Positions 1 through 9,075 of a stretch of 64,000 nt of DNA are shown here, piece by piece. Both the position numbers and the translations under genes were made by a program. The notes under the pieces are model-generated. The model saw only the letters and a list, made by a program, of their open reading frames with translations. It did no database searches and had not been told where the DNA came from. Each line of letters begins with the position of its first letter. The stretch's first letter is position 1. The DNA is from Actinacidiphila glaucinigra (GTDB taxonomy: Bacteria > Actinomycetota > Actinomycetes > Streptomycetales > Streptomycetaceae), in NCBI RefSeq assembly GCF_900188405.1, contig NZ_FZOF01000031.1, forward strand, positions 41,467 through 105,466, in the 5' to 3' direction.

Positions 1-363
1 CTGCTCGTGGCCGCCCCGCACAGCCAGACGACCTTCTCGATCCCGGGCAACACCGGCGTCGCCCTCCTCGTGCTCGCCGGCTGACTCGCCCTCGTCGGCC
101 GCTCGACGGGGCCGCGCCGACCGGCCGCACCCGTCGCCGCCGTCGGCTCGGTCTCGCTGACCGCCTACGCCGGGCACATCGTCGCCCTGAGCGCGCTCGG
201 CCTCGACGACGAGGACCGCTCCTACACCGGCGCCGTCGCGCTGTGGCTCTGCTTCACGGCGACGGCCATGGCGGCCGCCCTCCTGTGGACGCGCGTCTTC
301 CGGCGCGGACCCCTGGAGTACGCGCTGCACTCCGTCACGCTGCCCGCCCGCCTCATCAACTGA
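1..363 (+). pseudogene. DUF418-family membrane protein, 3' part, with in-frame stop
   Basis: The reading frame entering from the left edge encodes the C-terminal part of a DUF418-type integral membrane protein. It contains hydrophobic stretches (SVSLTAYAGHIVALSAL) and the RGPLEYAL motif near the C terminus that is typical of this family. The frame runs to TGA at 361-363 but is broken by TGA at 82-84, after ...VALLVLAG, where TGG (Trp) would fit the hydrophobic context. The downstream part keeps normal codon usage, so the change is recent, a sequencing error, or marks a young pseudogene. The start lies outside the window. The family's function is unknown; members are thought to be transport-related membrane proteins. 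Confidence 0.6.
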
Positions 364-383
364 TGTCGCCCGGCCGGGAACCG

Positions 384-457
384 GGCCCCGGGCGAGGCCG
401 GGGCCGCCCAGCGCCGGCACACGTGCCGTACCGGGAGCCCACGGTCCCGGTACGGCA
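384..457. terminator. Two hairpins between convergent genes, likely bidirectional terminator
   Basis: Two inverted repeats lie between the convergent DUF418 and nhaA genes. The first pairs GGCCCCGG (384-391) with CCGGGGCC (398-405). The second is a perfect 13-bp stem, TGCCGTACCGGGA (424-436) with TCCCGGTACGGCA (445-457), around an 8-nt loop. There is no U-tract, which is usual for Streptomyces terminators. Confidence 0.6.
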
Positions 458-471
458 GCGCCCGGAGGGCG

Positions 472-2376
472 TCAGTGGTGGAGGGCCGCCTTGGCGCGCT
501 CCAGGGCGCCGCGGACGACGGCGGAGAGGCTGTCGATGTCGTACGCGCCGTAGTGGCGACGGCCGTTGATGAAGAACGTCGGCGTGCCCGACACATTGCT
601 CAGGTCCGCGGACTCGGCGTCCTCGGCGACCCGGACGGCGACGGCGCGGGTCTCGAAATCGTGCCGGAAGCGCTCCATGTCGAGCCCGACCGCCGTGGCC
701 AGCCGTTCCAGTCCGCGGACGTCGAGCGCCTGGGGGTGGGCGAAGATCTGGTCGTGCATCTCCCAGAAGCGGTCCTGCTCGGCCGCGGCCTCCGCGGCGC
801 GGGCGGTCTGGACGGCGTGGGGGTGCACATCGGCGAGCGGCAGATGGCGCCAGACGTACCGTACGTCGCCGAAGTCGGCGAGCAGGTCGCGGATGACGGG
901 CTCCGCCTCACCGCAGTAGGGGCACTCGAAGTCGCCGTACTCGACGACGGTGACCAGGGCGTCGTGCGGGCCGCGCACATGGTCGCGCTCCGGGTCCACG
1001 GGGACGGCCAGGTCCTCCAGTTGCTGCGCCTTGCCGAGCAGCGCCCGCCGGCGCACCGCCCGGGGCAGCCGGGACAGGACCATCGTCACACCCCAGGTGA
1101 ACAGGAAGGACAGGATGACCGCGGCGAGGATGCCGACCTTCGCCTCGGCGAGCCGGCCGCCCTCGAACGCGCGGGCCGCGATGAGCAGGGCGATGGTGAA
1201 GCCGATGCCGGAGATGGTGCCGCCGGCCGTCACCGCTCCCCAGCCGACCGGCGGGCGCAGCCGCCCGCGGCTGAGCCGTGTGGTCAGCGCGGAGGCGCCC
1301 ACGATGCCGAGCGGTTTGCCCACCGCATAGGCGACGACGATGCCCAAGGTGACGGGGGAGGTGAACGCGGCCGTCAACTGCCGTGCGTCGATGGTGATGC
1401 CGGCGTTCGCCAGGGCGAAGGCGGGGACGATCAGATAGCTGGTCCAGGGGCGGAACAGCTCCTGCAGCCGGGAGTTGAGCGACACCGACAGCGCGAGGCC
1501 CCGCCGGGCGCTGCGCTCCAGTTCGGGTGTGGGCTGCTCCCTGAAACGCAGGTAGAGCGTGCTGGCCCGGCGGAGGTCGGCGCCGCGCGCCGGGTGGTCG
1601 CAGGCCATGAGACCGAGCGCCAGCCCGGTGACGACGGGGTCCACCCCGGAGCCGAGCAGCGCGAACCACACGGCCACACCGGTCAGGGCGAAGGCGGCGC
1701 CGCGGAACTCGCCGCAGGCCCGCACGACGGAGTTGGACGCGACGAGCCCGACGCCGAAGATGCCGATGGCGACGAACAGTTCCGGCCAGGAGATGCCGCT
1801 GGTGTAGGCGAAGGCGATGACGGCGAGCGCGATGAAGTCGTCGACGACGGACGCGGTCAGGATGAACGCCCGCGTGGCCGTGGGGAGTCTGCGGCCCAGC
1901 AGGGCGTAGAGCCCGAGCGCGAACGCGGTGTCGGTGGAGATCACCGTGCCCCAGCCGCGTGCCTCGGGGGTGCCGTGGGTGAACGCGAGGTAGAGCGCGA
2001 GCGGTACGAGCATGCCGGCCAGTCCGGCCATCGTGGGCAGGGTGATCCGGGCCCGTTCGCGGAACTCGCCGAGGTCGAACTCCCGGCGGGCCTCCAGGCC
2101 GACGATGAAGAAGAACAGCGTCATCAGCCCGCTGTTGATCCACTCCCGCAGGTCGAGCGACACCCCCTGCGAGCCCAGGGTGAGCGACAGCTGCGTGCGC
2201 CACACCGACTCGTAGTTCTCCGGCGCCAGATTGGCCCAGGCCAGGGCGATGACGGTGGCCGCCAGCAGGAAACCGGCGCTCGCGGTCTCGGTGCGCAGGA
2301 AACGCAGGCGCGGAGTGGTCACGCCGGGGCGGCGCGGAGTCTGCCCCGTTGCTTGCAGTGACGAGAACGCGCTCAC
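472..2376 (-). CDS. nhaA: Na+/H+ antiporter NhaA fused to a C-terminal thioredoxin/DsbA-like domain
   Basis: About 634 aa. Residues roughly 25-430 form an NhaA antiporter with many membrane helices. The segment TASVVDDFIALAVIAF carries the paired aspartates that bind Na+/H+ in NhaA, so the exchanger should be active in the cytoplasmic membrane. Residues about 445-634 form a DsbA/thioredoxin-like domain with the redox motif CPYC at 485-488 (YGDFECPYCGEAEP) and a conserved cis-Pro context (SGTPTFFING). GTG at 2376 was chosen because the open frame further upstream is unlike a protein start. GTG at 2382 is equally possible, and neither has a clear ribosome binding site. The gene is divergent from the carrier-protein gene at 2644. 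The fusion is known in actinobacteria; the role of the thioredoxin part is not established. Confidence 0.88.
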   Translation of the reverse strand: MSAFSSLQATGQTPRRPGVTTPRLRFLRTETASAGFLLAATVIALAWANLAPENYESVWRTQLSLTLGSQGVSLDLREWINSGLMTLFFFIVGLEARREFDLGEFRERARITLPTMAGLAGMLVPLALYLAFTHGTPEARGWGTVISTDTAFALGLYALLGRRLPTATRAFILTASVVDDFIALAVIAFAYTSGISWPELFVAIGIFGVGLVASNSVVRACGEFRGAAFALTGVAVWFALLGSGVDPVVTGLALGLMACDHPARGADLRRASTLYLRFREQPTPELERSARRGLALSVSLNSRLQELFRPWTSYLIVPAFALANAGITIDARQLTAAFTSPVTLGIVVAYAVGKPLGIVGASALTTRLSRGRLRPPVGWGAVTAGGTISGIGFTIALLIAARAFEGGRLAEAKVGILAAVILSFLFTWGVTMVLSRLPRAVRRRALLGKAQQLEDLAVPVDPERDHVRGPHDALVTVVEYGDFECPYCGEAEPVIRDLLADFGDVRYVWRHLPLADVHPHAVQTARAAEAAAEQDRFWEMHDQIFAHPQALDVRGLERLATAVGLDMERFRHDFETRAVAVRVAEDAESADLSNVSGTPTFFINGRRHYGAYDIDSLSAVVRGALERAKAALHH

Positions 2377-2643
2377 CCGCACATCGTGGCACGAGCCCGC
2401 GACGGCGGCCTGTCGCACAGCGGCCAGGGGCGGGCGGGCGTTCCCGTCGGGGCCTGCGCAGGGCCCGCGCACCCTACGCACGGTGACCGCTCCGCCCGTC
2501 GCGGGCCCGGCGGTTGGCGCCCCGGCGCCGGACGTTCGAGACTGCAAGGAGACGACTTCTTCCCGTACGGCCGGACAAGCGCCCACGACCTCGTGGCAGC
2601 GGGCCGCTGGGCCGCGGATGGTCGTAGACCCTCAGGGGATCAC

Positions 2644-5268
2644 ATGGTGGACAAATCAGCCGAGGTCCGCGGGCGCGAGGATGAGGCCCCGACCATCGGG
2701 GGTGATCGCGCCGGTCCCGGGACCGGCACCGAGAGGATCCTCGCGGAGACCCTGGCCGGCGTTGTCCACGCCGATCAGGTCCGCGTCGACAGCCACTTCT
2801 TCGACGACCTGGGCGCCGACTCGCTGGTCATGGCGCACTTCTGCGCACGGCTGAGGAAACGGCCGGACGCACCGTCGGTGTCGATGAAGGAGATCTACCG
2901 CCATCCCACCGTCCGCAGCCTGGCCGCCGCCCTCGACGAGACCCCGCCGGCCGCCACCGCCGCCACCGCCGCCACCGCTGTCCCCGCGACCGCGACCGCG
3001 ACCGCGACCGCGTCCGGTCCGGTACGGGCCGCGGTGCCTCGGTCGGTGGCGGGACCGCCGACCGGCACCCCGCACTACGTGCTCTGCGCGGTGCTGCAGC
3101 TCGCCTTCTTCGTGGCGTACTCCTTCGGGGCCGCCCTCGTCCTCACCAAGGGCCTGGACTGGATCGCCGGCGCCTCGGGCCTGGTCGACACCTACCTGCG
3201 GGCGATCGCCTTCGGCGGCGTGGCCTTCGCCGCGGTGTGCGTGCTCCCCGTCGTCGCCAAGTGGGTGCTCGTCGGCCGGTGGCGCCCCCGGCAGATCCGC
3301 ATCTGGAGCATGGACTACCTGCGCTTCTGGTGCGTCAAGACGCTCATCCGGTCGGATCCGCTGGTGTTCTTCCACGGGTCGCCGCTGTACACGCTCTACC
3401 TGAGGGCGCTCGGCGCGAAAATCGGACGCCGCGTCACCGTCCTGTCACGGCGCGTACCGATCTGCACCGACCTGCTCACCATCGGCGACGACACGGTGAT
3501 CCGCAAGGACGTGTTCTTCTCCGGCTACCGCGCCGAGTCCGGGGTGATCCGGACCGGCCCCGTCACGCTCGGCAAGGACGTGCTCGTCGGCGAGGTGACG
3601 GTGATCGACATCGACACGGTCATGGGCGACGGGACCCAGCTCGGGCACGCCTCCTCGCTCCACGCCGGCCAGCGCGTGCCCGACGGCGAGCACTGGCACG
3701 GGTCCCCGGCCCAGCCCGCCGACGTCGACTACCGGGCCGTGGGACCGGCCCGCTGCGGCGCCGCACGCAGGGCGGGCTACTCCGTCTCGCAGCTGCTCGG
3801 AGCGGTCCTGGTCTACGTGCCGCTGGCCGTCGCCGGCTCGGTGCTGCTGTTCGCCGCCGTGCCGCAGTTCGCCTCGCTCGTGGAGCCCGGCCCCACGGCG
3901 CTGACGACCTGGGGGTTCTACGCCGACGCCCTGGTCACCTCGATCGCCCTGTTCTTCGGCGCGGTGGTGCTCGGCCTGCTGTTCACGGTGACGGTCCCGC
4001 GCGTGCTGAACCTCGCCGTCAGACCGGACACGGTCTACCCCCTGTTCGGCTTCCGGTACGGGATGCACCGGACCATCGGCTTCCTGACCAACCGGCGTTT
4101 CTTCAAGACCCTGTTCGGCGACAGCTCGGCGATCGTCCACTACCTCGGCGGCCTGGGCTACCGGCTCTCGCACGTGGAGCAGACCGGGTCGAACTTCGGC
4201 ACGATCATGAAGCAGGACAACCCGTTCCTCAGCTCCGTCGGCCGGGGGACGATGGTGGCCGACGGGCTGTCGATCATCAACGCCGACTTCTCCAGCTCGT
4301 CCTTCTGCGTCTCGCGGGTCACCATCGGGCCGCACAACTTCGTCGGCAACTACGTGGCCTACCCGTCGCAGGGCAGGACGGGGGACAACTGCCTGCTGGC
4401 GACCAAGGTCATGGTCCCGGTGGACGGAAAGGTCAGGGAGGGCGTCGGCCTGCTGGGCTCGCCCAGCTTCGAGATCCCGCGGTCCGTCCTGCGCGACAGC
4501 AAGTTCGACCACCTCAAGGACGGCGAGACCTTCCGACGCCGTCTGGCGGCCAAGAACAAGCACAACGTCTCCACCATGGCGCTGCACCTGCTCGCACGGT
4601 GGGTCTTCTTCTTCTGGGTGGCGCTCGTGGTGTCGGTGGCCGCGGACCTGTACTCCGTGCTCGGCCTGTCGGTGATCGCCCTCGCCAACGTCCTCACCCT
4701 CGCCTTCACCGTCGTCGACATGGTGCTCTCCGAACGCATCGCCACCGGATTCCGGGGGCTGCGGCCGCTGTACTGCTCGATCTACGAACGCCCCTTCTGG
4801 CAGCACGAGCGGTACTGGAAGGTGACCAGCGTGAGCGAGGCGATCATGGTTTTCAACGGCACGCCCTTCAAGGGCGTCATCTGGCGCTGGCTGGGCGTCC
4901 GGATGGGCCGGCGGGTCTTCGACGACGGCTGCTACTTCCCGGAGCGCTCCCTGGTCGCCATCGGGGATGGGTGCGTGCTCAACGAGGGCAGCCGGATCCA
5001 GTGCCACTCCCAGGAGGACGGCACCTTCAAGTCCGACCACAGCGCCCTCGGGGCCGGCTGCACCGTCGGCGTCGGCGCCCTCGTCCACTACGGCGTGACG
5101 ATGGGCGACGGGACGGTCCTCGCGCCCGACTCCTTCCTGATGAAGGGCGAGGAGATGCCGCAGGGGGCGCACTGGGCGGGCAACCCCGCACGGGAGATGC
5201 CGGACGAGCTGCCGGTGCCCCCGGCCCACCGCGAGGACGCGGACACCGCCCGGACCAGGACCGGCTGA
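2644..5268 (+). CDS. Free-standing carrier protein-TIGR02353-type membrane protein (Pls-like, no adenylation domain)
   Basis: 874 aa from ATG 2644, chosen for the AGGGGA ribosome binding site 7 nt upstream. Residues about 28-100 are a phosphopantetheine carrier domain; FFDDLGADSL places the attachment serine at Ser60. An Ala/Thr/Pro linker follows. The rest matches the membrane C-terminal region of epsilon-poly-lysine-synthetase-type NRPSs (the TIGR02353 domain): paired membrane helices from about residue 147, separating three left-handed beta-helix (hexapeptide) regions at about 255-359, 532-615 and 749-852, each with IGDDTVI- or MGDGT-like turns. Pls enzymes carry an adenylation domain in front; here the protein begins directly at the carrier domain and no adenylation gene is adjacent. 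I infer a membrane-bound amide-forming enzyme that uses an aminoacyl or acyl group loaded in trans. Confidence 0.75.
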   Translation: MVDKSAEVRGREDEAPTIGGDRAGPGTGTERILAETLAGVVHADQVRVDSHFFDDLGADSLVMAHFCARLRKRPDAPSVSMKEIYRHPTVRSLAAALDETPPAATAATAATAVPATATATATASGPVRAAVPRSVAGPPTGTPHYVLCAVLQLAFFVAYSFGAALVLTKGLDWIAGASGLVDTYLRAIAFGGVAFAAVCVLPVVAKWVLVGRWRPRQIRIWSMDYLRFWCVKTLIRSDPLVFFHGSPLYTLYLRALGAKIGRRVTVLSRRVPICTDLLTIGDDTVIRKDVFFSGYRAESGVIRTGPVTLGKDVLVGEVTVIDIDTVMGDGTQLGHASSLHAGQRVPDGEHWHGSPAQPADVDYRAVGPARCGAARRAGYSVSQLLGAVLVYVPLAVAGSVLLFAAVPQFASLVEPGPTALTTWGFYADALVTSIALFFGAVVLGLLFTVTVPRVLNLAVRPDTVYPLFGFRYGMHRTIGFLTNRRFFKTLFGDSSAIVHYLGGLGYRLSHVEQTGSNFGTIMKQDNPFLSSVGRGTMVADGLSIINADFSSSSFCVSRVTIGPHNFVGNYVAYPSQGRTGDNCLLATKVMVPVDGKVREGVGLLGSPSFEIPRSVLRDSKFDHLKDGETFRRRLAAKNKHNVSTMALHLLARWVFFFWVALVVSVAADLYSVLGLSVIALANVLTLAFTVVDMVLSERIATGFRGLRPLYCSIYERPFWQHERYWKVTSVSEAIMVFNGTPFKGVIWRWLGVRMGRRVFDDGCYFPERSLVAIGDGCVLNEGSRIQCHSQEDGTFKSDHSALGAGCTVGVGALVHYGVTMGDGTVLAPDSFLMKGEEMPQGAHWAGNPAREMPDELPVPPAHREDADTARTRTG

Positions 5269-5413
5269 GCGGCGGCGCCGGGCCGCGCTGCGTCACCGTC
5301 CGGGCACTGCGGTGGCACGCGCGTCCGATCGGGCCAACACTGGTGGAGTACGGGCAAATCGACTACGGCGGGCGCCACTCAGCCGTTGTGTGCCCGCCGG
5401 ACGGGTGGGCAAG

Positions 5414-7891
5414 GTGACGACTTCCCCCTTCGGGTCCGGCGACCCGTTCTCCGATCTCTTCAACCGCTTCTTCGGGATGAGTCCGGCGGCATCACCACCC
5501 GCCGTCCAGCGCGTCCCCATCGGGCGACTGCTCAGCGACTCCTCCAACCAACTGCTGGCGGCCGCCGCGAGCAGGGCGGCCGCGGACGGCGCCGACCTCG
5601 ACACCGAGCACCTGCTGTGGGCGGCCACGCGCGTACCGGCGGGCCGGCAACTGCTGGAACAGGCGGGCATGGACCCCGACCGGCTGGCCGAGGACGTGGC
5701 CGCGGTCCTGCCCTCGGGCACCGGCGGCGGGGAGCCCGCGCTCACCCCGGCCGCGAAACGCGCCCTGCTCGCCGCCCACGCGCGCTCCCAGGCCGCCGGC
5801 GCCTCGTACATCGGCCCGGAGCACATCCTCGCCGCGCTCTCCGACGACCCCCGCTCCGGCCTGGAGATGCGCTCCGAGGGAGCCGATCCCACGGCCCTTG
5901 CGGGCAAGGGCGGCGGCACCCGGTCCGCGCCGACCGACACCCCGACCCTGGACGAGTACGGCCGGGACCTCACCGAGGAGGCGCGCGGCGGGCGGCTGGA
6001 CCCGGTGATCGGCCGCGGCGAGGAGATCGAGCAGACCGTCGAGGTGCTGTCCCGGCGGACCAAGAACAACCCCGTGCTCATCGGCGACCCCGGCGTCGGC
6101 AAGACCGCCATCGTCGAGGGACTCGCCCAGCGGATCGTGGCCGGGGAGGTGCCCAGGGCCCTGCGGGACCGCCGGGTCGTCGGCCTGGACCTGGCCGGAC
6201 TCGTGGCCGGCTCCAAGTACCGCGGGGAGTTCGAGGAACGCCTGAAGAAGGTGATCGACGAGGTCACCGCGGCGAAGAGCAGCGTCATCCTGTTCATCGA
6301 CGAACTCCACACCGTCGTCGGCGCAGGGGCGGGCGGCGAGGGGGCCATGGACGCGGGGAACATCCTCAAACCCGCCCTGGCCCGCGGCGATCTGAGCGTG
6401 GTCGGCGCCACCACCATCGACGAGTACCGCAGGTACATCGAGAAGGACGCGGCCCTCGAGCGGCGCTTCCAGCCGGTGATGGTGCCCGAGCCCTCCGTCG
6501 ACGAGACGGTCGAGATCCTGCGCGGGCTCCGCGACTCCTACGAGGCGCACCACCAGGTGCGCTACACCGACGAGGCGCTGGACGCCGCGGCCGCCCTGTC
6601 CGACCGCTACATCAGCGACCGCTTCCTGCCCGACAAGGCCATCGACCTCATGGACCAGGCCGGCGCCCGGGTGGGCCTGCGCTCCCTGGGCGGCCCGGGC
6701 CCGTCCGACGAGCTGGAGGAGCGCCTGACCAAGCTCCGCCGCGAGAAGGACGAGGCCGTCAGCACCGAGGACTTCGAACGCGCCGGCGGCCTCAAGGAGC
6801 GGATCCGGGAGCTGGAGAACGAACTCGCCGCGCTCGCCGGGGAACGGGAGCAGACCCCCGGCGTCACCGCCGAGGACATCGCCGAAGTGCTCTCCGCGCG
6901 CACCGGCATCCCCGTCTCCCAGCTGACCGAGACCGAGCGCGAGCGGCTGATGAAGCTGGAGGAGGACCTCCACCGGCGGGTGATCGGCCAGGACGAGGCG
7001 GTCGACGCCGTCGCCCAGGCCGTGCGCCGCGGGCGCGCCGGCATGGGCGACCCCGACCGGCCCACCGGCAGCTTCCTGTTCCTCGGGCCGACCGGCGTCG
7101 GCAAGACGGAACTCGCCAAGGCGCTCGCGGAGCTGCTCTTCGGCGACCCCGAGCGCATGATCCGCTTCGACATGAGCGAGTTCCAGGAGAAGCACACCGT
7201 CTCCCGGCTCGTCGGCTCACCGCCCGGCTACGTCGGGTACGACGAAGCGGGGCAGCTCACCGAGGCGGTGCGCCGCAAGCCGTACAGCGTCGTGCTGTTC
7301 GACGAGGTCGAGAAGGCCCATCCGGACGTCTTCAACCTGCTGCTGCAGGTGCTGGACGACGGGCGCCTCACCGACGCCCAGGGCCGCACGGTGGACTTCC
7401 GGAACACCGTGGTCATCATGACCAGCAACATCGCCTCCAAGCACATCCTCGACCACGAAGGGGCGATCGACGACATCAGGGACGACCTGATGGCCGAGCT
7501 CCAGGCGCACTTCCGGCCCGAGTTCCTCAACCGTATCGACGAGATCATCGTCTTCCACGCGCTGACCCGGTCGGACCTCGTGCAGATCGTCGACCTGCTG
7601 CTGGAGCGCAGCCGCCGCAGGCTGCACGCCCAGCGGATCGGCCTCGAGGTCACCCAGGCCGCCAAGGAGTGGCTGGCCGACCGGGGCTACCAACCGGAGT
7701 TCGGCGCACGTCCGTTGCGCCGCACCATCCAGACCGAACTCGACAACAGGCTCTCCAACATGCTGCTCGACGGCACCCTCAACCCCGGGGACACGGTCGT
7801 CGCCGACGTCAGGGACGGGGAGTTGACCCTCGGCCTCCAGGAGCGCGAAGCGCACGACACGGCCGAGGAGGCCGCGGCGTCGGACGGCTGA
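5414..7891 (+). CDS. ClpC-like AAA+ unfoldase/chaperone (ClpA/B family)
   Basis: 825 aa from GTG 5414. Earlier in-frame codons lack a family-like sequence. The order is an N-terminal Clp repeat domain (residues about 35-150, with the DTEHLLWA and GPEHILAAL repeats), a first AAA+ module with Walker A GDPGVGKT near residue 224 and Walker B ILFIDELH, a short UVR-like helical linker (LRREKDEAVSTEDFERAG), and a second AAA+ module with GPTGVGKT near 558 and VVLFDEVEKAHP. The linker is too short for the ClpB middle domain, so ClpC type is favoured. The N-terminal leader rich in Phe, Pro and Ser (DLFNRFFGMSP) differs from housekeeping ClpC, so this is probably an accessory paralogue. It probably unfolds damaged proteins, with or without ClpP. 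It sits among stress-type membrane genes. Confidence 0.88.
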   Translation: MTTSPFGSGDPFSDLFNRFFGMSPAASPPAVQRVPIGRLLSDSSNQLLAAAASRAAADGADLDTEHLLWAATRVPAGRQLLEQAGMDPDRLAEDVAAVLPSGTGGGEPALTPAAKRALLAAHARSQAAGASYIGPEHILAALSDDPRSGLEMRSEGADPTALAGKGGGTRSAPTDTPTLDEYGRDLTEEARGGRLDPVIGRGEEIEQTVEVLSRRTKNNPVLIGDPGVGKTAIVEGLAQRIVAGEVPRALRDRRVVGLDLAGLVAGSKYRGEFEERLKKVIDEVTAAKSSVILFIDELHTVVGAGAGGEGAMDAGNILKPALARGDLSVVGATTIDEYRRYIEKDAALERRFQPVMVPEPSVDETVEILRGLRDSYEAHHQVRYTDEALDAAAALSDRYISDRFLPDKAIDLMDQAGARVGLRSLGGPGPSDELEERLTKLRREKDEAVSTEDFERAGGLKERIRELENELAALAGEREQTPGVTAEDIAEVLSARTGIPVSQLTETERERLMKLEEDLHRRVIGQDEAVDAVAQAVRRGRAGMGDPDRPTGSFLFLGPTGVGKTELAKALAELLFGDPERMIRFDMSEFQEKHTVSRLVGSPPGYVGYDEAGQLTEAVRRKPYSVVLFDEVEKAHPDVFNLLLQVLDDGRLTDAQGRTVDFRNTVVIMTSNIASKHILDHEGAIDDIRDDLMAELQAHFRPEFLNRIDEIIVFHALTRSDLVQIVDLLLERSRRRLHAQRIGLEVTQAAKEWLADRGYQPEFGARPLRRTIQTELDNRLSNMLLDGTLNPGDTVVADVRDGELTLGLQEREAHDTAEEAAASDG

Positions 7892-7986
7892 CGCCGGCTC
7901 ATCAGGCAGCTCACGGGCGGGCATCCGCCCCCGGGCCCGCGCCCTCCCCGGAACCGTACGGGGCGGGCGCCGGGAGGAGACGGAAA

Positions 7987-8403
7987 ATGACCGGTCACAT
8001 GTACCTCGCCTACGACTACCCGGTCCTGGGCGCGTTCTGGACGATGATGTGGATCTTCCTGTGGGTCATCTGGATCTTCCTCATCGTCCGCGTCGTGATG
8101 GACGTCTTCCGCGACGACGGCATGAACGGATGGGCCAAGGCGGCATGGCTGCTCTTCGTGCTCGTCCTCCCCTTCATCGGGATCCTCGCGTACCTGCTCT
8201 TCCGCGGCTCGGGCATGGGCAGGCGCGAGGCGGAGCAGATGCGCAACCGCCAGAAGGCGTTCGACGAGTACGTCCGCGAGACCGCCGGCGGCGGCACGGC
8301 GGCGGGCGGGGTCGACGCGCTCGCCAAGCTCTCGGAGCTCAAGGCGAAGGGCGACCTGACGGAGGAGGAGTTCCAGCGCTTCAAGGAGAAGGTCCTGCAC
8401 TGA
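7987..8403 (+). CDS. Small membrane protein with PLDc_N-like and SHOCT domains
   Basis: 138 aa. ATG 7987 has a GGGAGGAG ribosome binding site. Two membrane helices near the N terminus (about residues 16-36 and 48-72) include WIFLWVIWIFLIV and LFVLVLPFIGILAYLLF, the pattern of the phospholipase-D N-terminal (PLDc_N) membrane module. The C terminus (LAKLSELKAKGDLTEEEFQRFKEKVL) is a classic SHOCT motif, a short oligomerisation domain. No catalytic residues are visible. It lies 95 nt after the ClpC-like gene and 54 nt before the HdeD-type gene, so the three may be cotranscribed. Specific function unknown; an envelope-stress role is a guess from context. Confidence 0.8.
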   Translation: MTGHMYLAYDYPVLGAFWTMMWIFLWVIWIFLIVRVVMDVFRDDGMNGWAKAAWLLFVLVLPFIGILAYLLFRGSGMGRREAEQMRNRQKAFDEYVRETAGGGTAAGGVDALAKLSELKAKGDLTEEEFQRFKEKVLH

Positions 8404-8457
8404 GCCGTCCTCGTCGCGCGGCGGCGCACGCCGCCGCGCGCAGCGCCGGGAGACACC

Positions 8458-9075
8458 ATGAACGCACCGTACGGACACACCACGACGCAGGCGCCCGCCG
8501 ACCCCGACGAGGTGCTCGGCAGACTGGGCGGCTCCTGGGGGTGGTCCCTGGGCTTCGCGCTCGCGACGCTCGTGGCGGGGGTGATCGTGCTCGTCTGGCC
8601 GGACGAGACGCTGCACGTGCTGGCGGTCGTCATCGGCCTCTACCTGCTCCTCGCGGGCGTCTTCCGCTTCGTCACGGCGTTCGCCCGCCAGGACGGCGGC
8701 AGCAGGGTGACGGCGGTGATCGTCGCGGTGGTCGCCGTGCTCGCCGGGGTGCTGTGCCTGCGGCACCCGCTGCAGACGACCGCCGTGCTCTCCCTCGTCC
8801 TCGGCGCGTACTGGCTGGTGTCCGGGCTGCTCGTGGGGTTCATCGCCATCGCGGGACGGGACATGCCGCACCGCGGGATGGCGTTCGCGGTGGCCGCGCT
8901 CGGGGTCGTCGCCGGGATCGTCGTGCTCGCCTTCCCCGCGCAGTCGGCGGTCGCGCTGGCCCGGCTGGTCGGACTGTGGCTCGTCCTGCTGGGCCTGGCC
9001 GAGGTGGCGGCGGCCCTCGCGCTGCGCTCCCTCGCGAAACGGCCGGCGCCGACGCGGGCGCGTCCGCCCGGGTGA
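8458..9075 (+). CDS. HdeD/DUF308-family membrane protein
   Basis: 205 aa. ATG 8458 follows GGGAGA. The protein is almost entirely six hydrophobic helices (for example GWSLGFALATLVAGVIVLVW and MAFAVAALGVVAGIVVLAF), with glycine-rich short loops and a basic tail. This is the DUF308 layout, named after enterobacterial HdeD, which is linked to acid resistance. It is the last gene of the plus-strand stress group that begins with the ClpC-like gene. Its stop is immediately followed by the stop of the convergent phosphatase gene at 9076, with no intergenic base between them. The biochemical role of the family is not known. Confidence 0.82.
   Translation: MNAPYGHTTTQAPADPDEVLGRLGGSWGWSLGFALATLVAGVIVLVWPDETLHVLAVVIGLYLLLAGVFRFVTAFARQDGGSRVTAVIVAVVAVLAGVLCLRHPLQTTAVLSLVLGAYWLVSGLLVGFIAIAGRDMPHRGMAFAVAALGVVAGIVVLAFPAQSAVALARLVGLWLVLLGLAEVAAALALRSLAKRPAPTRARPPG

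Noticed and set aside
3445..5229. Minus-strand open frame opposite the carrier/TIGR02353 gene
   Set aside because: Shadow frame rich in Asp, Gly, His and Val; the plus-strand protein has clear domains.
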